Assembly: GCF_017641085.1 (NCBI RefSeq)
Contig: NZ_JAEPPI010000003.1
Location: 62,001-126,000, forward strand
DNA length: 64,000 bases
Reading direction: 5' to 3'
From: Gracilimonas sp.
GTDB lineage: Bacteria; Bacteroidota; Rhodothermia; Balneolales; Balneolaceae
Positions within the stretch are counted from its first letter, which is position 1, and each line of letters opens with the position of its first letter. Positions 9,223 through 16,306 of the stretch are shown piece after piece. The notes beneath the pieces are model-generated. The model saw nothing but the letters and a program-made list of their open reading frames with translations. It was not told the DNA's origin and searched no databases. Both the position numbers and the translations under genes were made by a program.

Positions 9223-11718
9223 ATGGCTGATGAACAGTATCCACATCTAAAATTTGATCGTTTTTTTAAATCGGGGAATTTTGAAAACCCAAGGGGTGGT
9301 GGCTCCAAGTTTGAGGTTGTTCAAAGAATAAGAAGATCACATGGAGCTTCTGTAAAAAGACAGTTTTCAAGTGCTGTAAATGAATTTGAGAACCGAGCTA
9401 AAGAAGAAAATGAAGATCTATTCAATGAAGATATAATTTATCTTGAGTTTGAATCAGAACCCGGCTATCACTTTAAAACAGACAGTTTTGACAATGGACA
9501 TGGTTATTACAAGCTGAGCTACAGCAGGGTTGAAAAAAGGTTAATAGAGGGGGAAGTCAAAGAAGTCCAAAAGATTGGTATCTACATCAATAAAAAAGGC
9601 GTTTCAAAATTTTTAGATAAAATTGAACAATTTCTTGATCCCGAAAAAGATACTAAAAAAGGTAACCCAAGGAACCAACCTCTTCTTGCAAACATAGCAT
9701 CTATCAGGGCTGCTACACTTGAATGTTTTTGGACCGAACCGACCGATGCTTTTTCAGAGGAAGGGGAAAATGAATGGTGGGAAATTTGGCTAAGAAGGGA
9801 TGAGATTAATTCGGATGAAAAAGAGGACGAGCATGTCAGGGAGCTTTTGCAAGAAGTTGGTGCTGATGTAGGTAATAGAAGAATTCTTTTTCCAGAGCAT
9901 ATCATAATCTTAGCGAAAGGTACCCCCGATCAACTTTCTCGCTCTTTGCTTTATAGTGATAAATTATCTGAGCTAAGAAAGCCAAAGGAAACATCTGAGT
10001 TTTTTTTAAGAGAAGAACTGGAAGACTCAGATGATTGGCTTGAGAATTTACAGAATCGAATAGAAGATCATACAATTGAAGAAAGTGTTTTTGTATGTGT
10101 ATTAGATAGCGGGGTAAATCGCGGGCATCCACTTCTCTCTCCTTTTCTTTCAGATCGCGATATGCATAAAATAAAACCTGATTGGGATGATGCGGACTCT
10201 TATCGAAGAGGACATGGGACTCAAATGGCTGGGAATGTACTATATGGTGACCTTACGGAACATTTAACTGGTGATGAGCAGATACAGCTTTTCCACAAAC
10301 TGGAATCTGTTAAAATCATTAATCCGGATGATCCTAACGATGAGAAGTTATATGGAGCGATAACTATTGAAGCGGCAAATCAACCGGTCGTACTAAATCC
10401 AGATAATAATCGAGTTTATTGTATGGCCGTTTCTTCCAGTGATCATGATCATGAGGGAGAGCCTTCATCTTGGTCATCTGCAGTTGATCAAATAGTTTAT
10501 GGCGATGTGGAAGAACCAAATGAGAAGTCGCTTTTTTTAGTTTCTGCAGGAAATGCATGGCTTGATAACTATCGAGACTATCCTGCTAAGAATGAGCAAA
10601 CTCTTGTCAATGACCCTTCCCAGGCATTTAATGCTTTAACTATTGCAGCTTATACAGAAAAGGGTCAAATAAATCCTGAAAAATACCCGGACAGTTTTCC
10701 GCTTGCAACCAGAGGTAGCCTTTCTCCATTTAGTACAACCGGCGTTCAATTAGATAAAAAATGGGCAAACAAACCAGATGTGGTCTTTGAAGGAGGTAAT
10801 CTAGGGATAGGTCCACAAGGATTGATAGAACCAGATTCATTGAAATTGCTCTCGGTTGGAGCTGATTTTCAGCGGCATCCATTTTCTGACAATCATGCAA
10901 CAAGTGCTGCAACTGCTCTAGCTTCAAAGTTTGCTGCGGAGCTATATTCTGAATACCGTGATTATTGGCCAGAAACCATTCGTGGTTTAATTATCCATTC
11001 GGCTGAATGGAATGATGTCATGAAAAGAGGGAATGGTCTTAATAACGTTGCAGAAAAAAGAAAGTTGATTCGAACATATGGCTATGGTGTACCAGATTTA
11101 GCAAGAGCACGATATAGTGCAAGTGATCGCCTGACATTAATATCGGAAAGGACTATTCAGCCTTATATTAGAGAGGGATCAAATGACCCAAAAATTAATC
11201 AATATCATTTATATGAATTACCTTGGCCAGTAGAAGCTTTGAATAGCTTATTCGATGAAGAGATTCGTGTTAATGTCACCCTTTCTTACTTCATTGAGCC
11301 AAATCCAGGAAAAAAAGAATATAGCCAGAGTTATTCTTATCAATCAGTTGGGCTACGATTCAAAATGTGCAGGCCAAACGAAACTGATGAAGAGTTTGCA
11401 GCAAGAGTAAATAAATTAGCGAGAGATGATGATTACGAATCTGATGGTTCAGAAGATTGGAAACTTGGTCCTGATGTAAGAGATAAAGGTTCGATTCATA
11501 GGGATTGGTTAATGACTACAGGGCCGGAACTTGCCACAAAGAACAAAATTGCGGTGTTCCCTGTCGGAGGATGGTGGAAAACACGGAAAAAACTGGAAAG
11601 ATATGGTGAATCAGTTCGTTACAGCTTGATTGTGAGTATTGATGCACCAAATCAAGATATTGGTGTTGATTTGTATACTCCTGTTCAAAATCTCATAAGT
11701 GTTGATATTGAAACGTAG
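9223..11718 (+). CDS. ietS: Subtilisin-like S8 protease of an IetAS-like pair
   Basis: This 831-aa protein is unusually long for a subtilase. The peptidase S8 triad is visible: Asp295 in VCVLDSGVN, His331 in RGHGTQMAG and Ser561 in HATSAATALAS, with the oxyanion Asn in SAGNAW between His and Ser. The ~280-residue N-terminal region is acidic and the ~220-residue C-terminal region is of unknown fold. There is no signal peptide, so it should act inside the cell, as expected for a defence protease. The gene begins 3 bp after the AAA ATPase stop, so the two are surely co-transcribed. The substrate is unknown. Confidence 0.78.
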   Translation: MADEQYPHLKFDRFFKSGNFENPRGGGSKFEVVQRIRRSHGASVKRQFSSAVNEFENRAKEENEDLFNEDIIYLEFESEPGYHFKTDSFDNGHGYYKLSYSRVEKRLIEGEVKEVQKIGIYINKKGVSKFLDKIEQFLDPEKDTKKGNPRNQPLLANIASIRAATLECFWTEPTDAFSEEGENEWWEIWLRRDEINSDEKEDEHVRELLQEVGADVGNRRILFPEHIIILAKGTPDQLSRSLLYSDKLSELRKPKETSEFFLREELEDSDDWLENLQNRIEDHTIEESVFVCVLDSGVNRGHPLLSPFLSDRDMHKIKPDWDDADSYRRGHGTQMAGNVLYGDLTEHLTGDEQIQLFHKLESVKIINPDDPNDEKLYGAITIEAANQPVVLNPDNNRVYCMAVSSSDHDHEGEPSSWSSAVDQIVYGDVEEPNEKSLFLVSAGNAWLDNYRDYPAKNEQTLVNDPSQAFNALTIAAYTEKGQINPEKYPDSFPLATRGSLSPFSTTGVQLDKKWANKPDVVFEGGNLGIGPQGLIEPDSLKLLSVGADFQRHPFSDNHATSAATALASKFAAELYSEYRDYWPETIRGLIIHSAEWNDVMKRGNGLNNVAEKRKLIRTYGYGVPDLARARYSASDRLTLISERTIQPYIREGSNDPKINQYHLYELPWPVEALNSLFDEEIRVNVTLSYFIEPNPGKKEYSQSYSYQSVGLRFKMCRPNETDEEFAARVNKLARDDDYESDGSEDWKLGPDVRDKGSIHRDWLMTTGPELATKNKIAVFPVGGWWKTRKKLERYGESVRYSLIVSIDAPNQDIGVDLYTPVQNLISVDIET

Positions 11719-11760
11719 GGTATGAAATTGCGGTATTACCGGTTCATCCAGAAATGAAAC

Positions 11761-11895
11761 AGGGGCCAAGCTGGGGGCCATGCTACAGAAATAAGCCTTA
11801 ATGTTGCTGGAAGGCCGGTTTTTATAATTTCGAGAGGGGCCATGCTTTATTCCAATTTCTAACTGATATTTGGATTATTCGGTTACCTATTACTT
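11761..11895 (+). repeat. Direct repeat, copy A (left of abiE)
   Basis: This ~130-bp stretch aligns with 14204-14330 with scattered mismatches and small gaps. The best-kept part is a 24-bp block starting TTTCGAGAGGGGCCATGC. Each copy begins with GGGGCCAAGCT-type units; read in frame these give GAKLGAML here and GAKLGALL in copy B, each soon followed by a stop. The repeats therefore look like the decayed 3' end and flank of one gene family. The remaining intergenic DNA up to 11994 shows no gene. Confidence 0.75.
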
Positions 11896-11994
11896 ATAAG
11901 TGTATTTGCAAAACGTTTATTTAGGATAAGTAATTAGGTGAATATTAGAGTTCTTCTAAGTTGCTATTCATTGAATTTGTTCATTAATTATGAG

Positions 11995-12031
11995 TGTTCA
12001 CGATTCGTGAACAAGATAAAAAAGTGAACAA
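11995..12031 (+). promoter_or_regulatory. abiE operator, left member of 37-bp inverted repeat
   Basis: Immediately before the abiEi start lies the palindrome TGTTCACGATTCGTGAACA (11995-12013), symmetric except at its centre, followed by another GTGAACA half-site. A further TTGTTCA half-site lies just upstream. AbiEi antitoxins of known systems repress their own operon by binding inverted repeats in this position, so this is the likely operator. The whole 37 bp recurs as an exact reverse complement at 13871-13907. Confidence 0.8.
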
Positions 12032-13033
12032 ATGAATCAAGCTATCCTCGAAAAAGCACTTGCGAATCTTCCAGCAGAGATCGGTCATGAGACGGAATGG
12101 GAGACCTACGTCCCTGATAATAATTTCAGAGTTGATGCCAAAGTAACATTCAACCCACATAGAAAGAAAGCCATTGTCCGAAATGCGGAGATCAAAAAGG
12201 AGATTCGTAAACACCATATTCCCCAATTGAAAGAGCTACAGGATAAAATAGGTCCCATAATGTTGGTGGCTGAAAGACTATATCCTAACATAAAGATGCT
12301 CTTGAATGAGGCGGGGATTGATTGGATAGATGTGGCCGGAAACATTCATTTAGAAGAAGCGGAAACGCTTATATGGATTGATCGTCATACCACAACTCCC
12401 ATTCAGCAAAAGAAAAACCGGGCTTTTACCAAAACCGGATTAAAAGTGGTTTTCCTCTTTCTTCATGATGAAACTTGGCTAAATAAAACGTATCGGGAAA
12501 TAGCTGAGGCAGCGGATGTCGCACTGGGAAACATTAAGCATGTCTTGGATGGGCTGAAAGACCATGAATTTATATATGCCAAAAATAAAGACGTAATTAA
12601 GCTAAAAAACAGAGATAAGCTTTTAGATCAATGGATTACAGCCTTTGCGGATGAACTCAAACCTCGTATTCAAAAAGGTCGATATACATTCATGAATAAA
12701 GATGTTGAGCAGAACTGGAAGGAATTACCACTAGATGATCATGATATGTGGGGAGGTGAACCGGCAGCTGATCTCTTAACGAATGACCTCAAACCTATGG
12801 AGTACACACTCTATACCCAAAAGAATCGGGCTGAGCTCATGAAAAAGTTTAAGCTAGTTCCCGATGAAAATGGTAAAGTTGAAATCAGGGAACCTTACTG
12901 GACGGTAGAGAATGGGCTTCCAAATATAGCTCCTCGCATTGTTGTTTATACTGATTTAATGGTTACCGGTGACCCAAGAAATATCAAAATAGCTGAAGAA
13001 ATTTATGCGGAAGCCCCTACAGATAAAGCTTGA
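12032..13033 (+). CDS. abiEi: AbiEi family antitoxin/autorepressor
   Basis: This 333-aa protein resembles the type IV toxin-antitoxin AbiEi family. A long N-terminal region contains IDWIDVAGNIHLE and the typical IQQKKNRAFTKTGLKVVF segment, followed by a winged-helix part (TYREIAEAADVALGNIKHVLDGL). It would repress the operon through the operator overlapping its start region and counteract AbiEii. Its 3' end overlaps abiEii by 29 bp, the usual coupled arrangement. The AbiEi length of 333 aa exceeds that of short members (~200-280 aa), which fits the longer subgroup with an extra N-terminal part. A phage-defence role through abortive infection is known for the family and inferred here. Confidence 0.8.
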   Translation: MNQAILEKALANLPAEIGHETEWETYVPDNNFRVDAKVTFNPHRKKAIVRNAEIKKEIRKHHIPQLKELQDKIGPIMLVAERLYPNIKMLLNEAGIDWIDVAGNIHLEEAETLIWIDRHTTTPIQQKKNRAFTKTGLKVVFLFLHDETWLNKTYREIAEAADVALGNIKHVLDGLKDHEFIYAKNKDVIKLKNRDKLLDQWITAFADELKPRIQKGRYTFMNKDVEQNWKELPLDDHDMWGGEPAADLLTNDLKPMEYTLYTQKNRAELMKKFKLVPDENGKVEIREPYWTVENGLPNIAPRIVVYTDLMVTGDPRNIKIAEEIYAEAPTDKA

Positions 13034-13844
13034 AGATCTGCGGCAAGATCAGCTAAAAGAGCTGCTACAAGTAGTAGAAAAAGTGTTCATACAAAGTGAA
13101 GTAGATTTCTATCTGCTTGGAGCTATCGCAAGGGATACCTGGTATGCTAAAGAACAAATTGAGTCTCGGGCTACACGTGATGTTGATTTTGCTGTTTATA
13201 TATCAGAAAAGGAGAAATATGACGAGGTTTTAGAAGAGCTCATTAACAATCATGGGTTCAATGAAATAAAAGATGTTCCTTTTCGTCTCCAGACACCATT
13301 TACTTTTACTATCGATATCATTCCATTTGGTGAAATCAGTATAGATGAGGCCGTTATACCTGATGAGAGCTGGGATAGACCAATTTTTGTGAACGGCTTT
13401 GAAGAGATATTCAAGAAAGCAACGATCCAAGTTAAAGACGAAGGTGATAATCTGGAGTTTAAGGTGGCAACGCTTCCAGCCATCCTATTATTAAAATTGA
13501 TTGCATATGATGATCGTCCTGAAAAGCGGACCCAAGATCCCCAAGACATTGCTCAAATCATTATAAATTATTTTGAAGTTGAAAAGGAGATGATCTGGGA
13601 AGAGCATCATGATCTATTTGATGAAGATTCAGATCTGATTGAAATTGGAGTTAGGGTAATAGGTCGTGAAATCAGTGAAATATTGAGTGAAAATAAAACA
13701 CTGAAAGATCGGGTATTAAACATTTTATCTCTTGAGGATCGGGTCCAAAAAAATATGGCGGAAGCTATGGTAAATGATGATTTGACCTTAGAAAAAGTTG
13801 AAGGTTGGTTTACTCTTATAAAAGAGGAAATTGAGGAAGAATAG
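13005..13844 (+). CDS. abiEii: AbiEii/AbiGii nucleotidyltransferase toxin
   Basis: This 279-aa nucleotidyltransferase has the family motifs: LLGAIARDTW (the usual G-S replaced by G-A), RDVDF with the paired acidic residues, TIDIIPFG providing the third acidic residue, and a KLIAYDDR..KRTQDPQDI segment corresponding to the conserved Lys/Asp motif. AbiEii/MenT-type toxins transfer nucleotides to RNA targets such as tRNA acceptor ends. The start at 13005 lies inside abiEi and overlaps it by 29 bp, implying translational coupling. The gene appears intact. Confidence 0.82.
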   Translation: MRKPLQIKLEDLRQDQLKELLQVVEKVFIQSEVDFYLLGAIARDTWYAKEQIESRATRDVDFAVYISEKEKYDEVLEELINNHGFNEIKDVPFRLQTPFTFTIDIIPFGEISIDEAVIPDESWDRPIFVNGFEEIFKKATIQVKDEGDNLEFKVATLPAILLLKLIAYDDRPEKRTQDPQDIAQIIINYFEVEKEMIWEEHHDLFDEDSDLIEIGVRVIGREISEILSENKTLKDRVLNILSLEDRVQKNMAEAMVNDDLTLEKVEGWFTLIKEEIEEE

Positions 13845-13870
13845 TTTAATCCATTCGACAAACCTATAGG

Positions 13871-13907
13871 TTGTTCACTTTTTTATCTTGTTCACGAATC
13901 GTGAACA
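13871..13907 (-). repeat. Inverted copy of the abiE operator
   Basis: These 37 bp are the exact reverse complement of 11995-12031, and weaker similarity (TAATTA..TGAACA) continues for about 20 bp outward. The copy contains the same palindrome and half-site. It starts 26 bp after the abiEii stop and faces inward, so the toxin-antitoxin pair sits between two operator arrays. No minus-strand gene that it could control is visible. Confidence 0.85.
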
Positions 13908-14110
13908 TTAGTAATTAGTGAACATATTGTATTACACCCACCTTTATTTTCTTCAAAACAGTTAGAAATCATAAAAAACGTTTAGAATTGGGGCTTTTTT
14001 GTCAAAAACGTTTATATCTGAGTGAATTTTTTAATAACGGTTAGGGAGAGCATAGTTTTCTACAAATGGTGGCTTTTTTCAGTACCTGAATGGAGAATAA
14101 CTGAGAAAAC

Positions 14111-14182
14111 GAACAAGTTACCGAGCAACCTACCGGGCAAGCTGGTGTGGAAGTAAGTGGGGAAGCTACTGGGGAACCTGAG
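14111..14182 (+). repeat. Six degenerate 12-bp tandem repeats (coding remnant)
   Basis: Six 12-bp units run head to tail, starting GAACAAGTTACC and ending GGGGAACCTGAG. In frame they encode four-residue repeats of the type TEQP-TGQA-GVEV-SGEA-TGEP, closed by two stops and preceded by a TGA. This is probably the relic of the C-terminus of a larger repeat-tailed protein. It lies next to direct-repeat copy B. Confidence 0.6.
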
Positions 14183-14203
14183 TAGTAGTGCAAAGGGCCA
14201 TGT

Positions 14204-14330
14204 TGGGGCCAAGCTAGGGGCCTTGCTAAAGAAAAAGCTTTAATCTAGCTGAAAGACGGTTTTTCTATTTTCGAGAGGGGCCATGCTTTATTCCAAAATC
14301 TAAAATATTTGGATCATTAGGTTTTTAATT
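14204..14330 (+). repeat. Direct repeat, copy B (right of abiE)
   Basis: This is the partner of 11761-11895 in the same orientation, so together the copies bracket the abiE operon at ~2.4 kb spacing. Copy B is joined upstream to the 12-bp tandem repeats; copy A lacks them. The rest of the 813-bp gap 13845-14657 contains AT-rich DNA with several AAAACGTTTA-like words but no gene. Confidence 0.75.
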
Positions 14331-14554
14331 ATCAAGAAGTGAATTCCAATGAAAAACACATATGATTTCTGAAAATCGTATATAAAAAGCCATTTTTATG
14401 AAAAACGTATATATGGTCGATTATATGAAAAGCAGATGTTAGAATCTCTGAGTTTGTAAACTATGGCCCTCTTAAAACCCGATAATTAAATTAAAGGGCT
14501 CACTAAACCCCGAAAATTAAATAATAGCTTACTTTTTTCGTTACTAACTCCCAT

Positions 14555-14627
14555 TTATTTAAGAAAAACGCAGAAAGGTTTAATAAGGGCGGTTGTTATT
14601 TAATTTTTATGTAGTTTTCTTAAATAA
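14555..14627. repeat. 13-bp perfect inverted repeat
   Basis: TTATTTAAGAAAA (14555-14567) and TTTTCTTAAATAA (14615-14627) are exact reverse complements separated by 47 bp. They lie just upstream of the lipoprotein gene and could be an operator or a cruciform-forming element. Upstream, two similar words (AACCCGATAATTAAATTAA and AACCCCGAAAATTAAATAA) occur in tandem at about 14477-14525. Confidence 0.6.
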
Positions 14628-14657
14628 TATCAGGCAAAAGTCTTAGAGGAATACGTC

Positions 14658-15104
14658 ATGCGATCATTAGTGCTACTATTTTCGATTTTGTTTTTCTTTT
14701 CATCCTGTGATGAGTTGCCATTTCTTAGTGCAGGAAGCGGAACTAATGATGCCATGAAGCTTAAAGTGACTGCTGACAACATAGAAGTTATGCAGCATAT
14801 CGAAGCAGATTTCATCTTCACGAATGTGACCAATAAAAAAGTAGAGTATGGATTCCCATCAAGCTGCCAACATGGATTTAAAGTGAAGAAAGGTGATGAA
14901 GTGCTTTTCAACAGTCAGTATGCATATGCATGTTTGACTGTAGTAACTAGCTTTGAATTAGCCCCAGGAGAGAGCAAAACGTTCAAAATTGATTTGAGCA
15001 ATGGTGGGGACTATGAATACCTTGAGTCCGGGATTTATACCTTAGAAGCTTTTCTGTTAACTGAAGACAGCGACACGGTTTCAACTACTTTTGAAGTTGA
15101 GTAG
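14658..15104 (+). CDS. BsuPI-like domain lipoprotein
   Basis: This 148-aa protein starts with a lipoprotein signal peptide (LLFSILFFFSSC, lipidated Cys near residue 17), so it is exported and membrane anchored. The rest resembles the immunoglobulin-like BsuPI proteinase-inhibitor domain: FIFTNVTNKKVEYGF, a hydrophobic middle, SFELAPGESKTFKI and SGIYTLEAFL. Possible roles are inhibition of, or binding to, extracytoplasmic proteases, but the domain also occurs in proteins of unknown role. A GAGGAATACGTC sequence precedes the ATG. Direct repeat C1 begins 13 bp after its stop. Confidence 0.6.
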   Translation: MRSLVLLFSILFFFSSCDELPFLSAGSGTNDAMKLKVTADNIEVMQHIEADFIFTNVTNKKVEYGFPSSCQHGFKVKKGDEVLFNSQYAYACLTVVTSFELAPGESKTFKIDLSNGGDYEYLESGIYTLEAFLLTEDSDTVSTTFEVE

Positions 15105-15117
15105 GTTACTGATCTGG

Positions 15118-15228
15118 AATTCTAAGGAGTTATATGAGTAAACTGGAATAAAACAGCATTCCTGATATCTCATTTATTCTAAAATAATCTACCTATTTAC
15201 GAAATAGCTCAATTCCTTTAAACTATTC
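15118..15228 (+). repeat. Direct repeat C1
   Basis: This ~111-bp stretch is about 85% identical by eye to 15631-15742, in the same orientation. The shared words include GAGTTATATGAGTAAAC and AAAACAGCATTCCTGA. Each copy contains a weak palindrome (GGAATAAA facing TTTATTCC, better preserved in the second copy). The two copies enclose the broken HTH regulator gene. Confidence 0.85.
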
Positions 15229-15245
15229 GTGACTAGTAATGTTCA

Positions 15246-15283
15246 ATATTTGAAACTAAATTGCATATAATCGTTTCAAATAT
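15246..15283 (+). promoter_or_regulatory. Operator and -10 of the HTH regulator
   Basis: ATATTTGAAAC (15246-15256) and GTTTCAAATAT (15273-15283) form a perfect 11-bp inverted repeat. Between them lies TATAAT (15266-15271), a -10-like element. The HTH gene starts at 15292. A repressor binding this repeat would cover the promoter, as HipB-type proteins do. Confidence 0.7.
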
Positions 15284-15291
15284 GAATAACT

Positions 15292-15595
15292 ATGAAAAAT
15301 AAACGACCTATTCTGCTACCAAAATATGAGCGTGCGCTAAAGCAGGTTGGTGAACAGTTTAAGCTGGCTCGTCTCCGTCGTAAACTCAGCTATGGAGCAA
15401 GTATCGGAACGGGCCAATATCGCTAAATCAACTTTATGGCGTATTGAGAAAGGTGATCCCGGTGTTGCTATGGGAAATTATTATCAGGTCTTGATAGCAC
15501 TTAGCCTGGATAAAGATATTCTTCAACTGGCAAGTGATGATATTTTTGGAAGAAAACTTCAGGATATAGAACTAATGTCCAAGAAGAAGGGCTAA
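15292..15595 (+). pseudogene. HipB-like XRE regulator, frameshifted
   Basis: The reading frame from ATG 15292 encodes a basic N-terminus (ALKQVGEQFKLARLRRKLS) and then stops at 15424-15426. The continuation EQVSERANIAKSTLWRIEKG plus GRKLQDIEL lies one base out of frame and runs to 15595. The joined sequence is a typical HipB-like helix-turn-helix protein of ~100 aa. The break lies near 15390-15398, where one extra base (the T before ATGGAG) would explain it. No hipA-like kinase gene follows, so the partner is missing or was never there. The intact operator suggests recent decay; a sequencing error is the alternative. Confidence 0.7.
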
Positions 15596-15630
15596 ATGAG
15601 AAATAAGGGTTCAAAGTAATACCCCCAAAT

Positions 15631-15742
15631 AATTCTGTGGAGTTATATGAGTAAACCGGAATAAAACAGCATTCCTGACAGCTCATTTATTCCAAAATAA
15701 GTCTACTCACAAACAAAATAGCCCAATTCTTTTAAACTATTC
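15631..15742 (+). repeat. Direct repeat C2
   Basis: Second copy of the ~111-bp repeat at 15118-15228. It begins 35 bp after the stop of the broken regulator, while C1 begins 13 bp after the stop of the lipoprotein gene. In this copy GGAATAAA and TTTATTCC are exact complements, with GAGTA and TACTC as outer arms. Confidence 0.85.
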
Positions 15743-16046
15743 TCCAAAAGGGCTTTGTAATTGCAACAAACAGCGATTTGCAATTCGCGAATCACGAATT
15801 ATTTCAACTATTCCTCAATTCTTTCGAAGTAAAAGCAGTAATCGTTAATTAACGAAATTGGCTATACCTTATATCCTCATTGGTGGTCATTTAAGGTAGA
15901 AACGCTCCAAAAAATCAGTAATTAACGAAAATTATTAGCCTAAATGTGGCCTAATTAGGGTGATTTATTTTAGGGAATCAGTAAATAATGATTGGGTGGT
16001 CATCATCTAGGCGATATTTCCTTCAAAAAAAAGAAAGAAAAACCTA

Positions 16047-16279
16047 TGCTAAGCTGCTAAACACTGCTAAGTTTTTTAAAAGATAGGCTCGTTTATATAA
16101 AAGAAGGGATATAAGCTTTAGCAAAGATTTAAAGAAAATGCTAAGAACTGCTAAAGTGTGCTAGAAATTTTAGCGTCTCTTAGCACCTGTTAGCAGACCT
16201 TAGCAGTTAGTTATTTGTAAAGAAATGAGGATTTAATGAGTGTATGAATGGATTTTGGGTCAATCTTAGCAGTTTAGCA
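16047..16279. repeat. Palindromic iteron array (TGCTAA/TTAGCA)
   Basis: Six-base TGCTAA units occur at 16047, 16055, 16065, 16139, 16149 and (as TGCTAG) 16159; the complement TTAGCA occurs at 16180, 16190, 16200, 16266 and 16274, with TTAGCG at 16170. The central block is exact: three direct units 10 bp apart, then four inverted units 10 bp apart. All lie on one face of the helix and can also fold into a long hairpin. The array ends 28 bp from the stop of the replication-like gene and resembles an origin or protein-loading site. The AT-rich DNA upstream (15743-16046) contains no gene, only words such as CAGTAATTAACGAAA. Confidence 0.75.
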
Positions 16280-16306
16280 GAAAAAGGCATGAATTTGTTT
16301 AAACTT

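Noticed and set aside
15390-15398. Programmed frameshift in the HipB-like gene
   Set aside because: There is no slippery heptamer or downstream structure; a simple one-base insertion explains the break.
15118-15742. Repeats C1/C2 considered as integron attC sites behind gene cassettes
   Set aside because: The size and position after stop codons fit, but I cannot find the paired RYYYAAC and GTTRRRY core sites, and no integrase gene is in the window.
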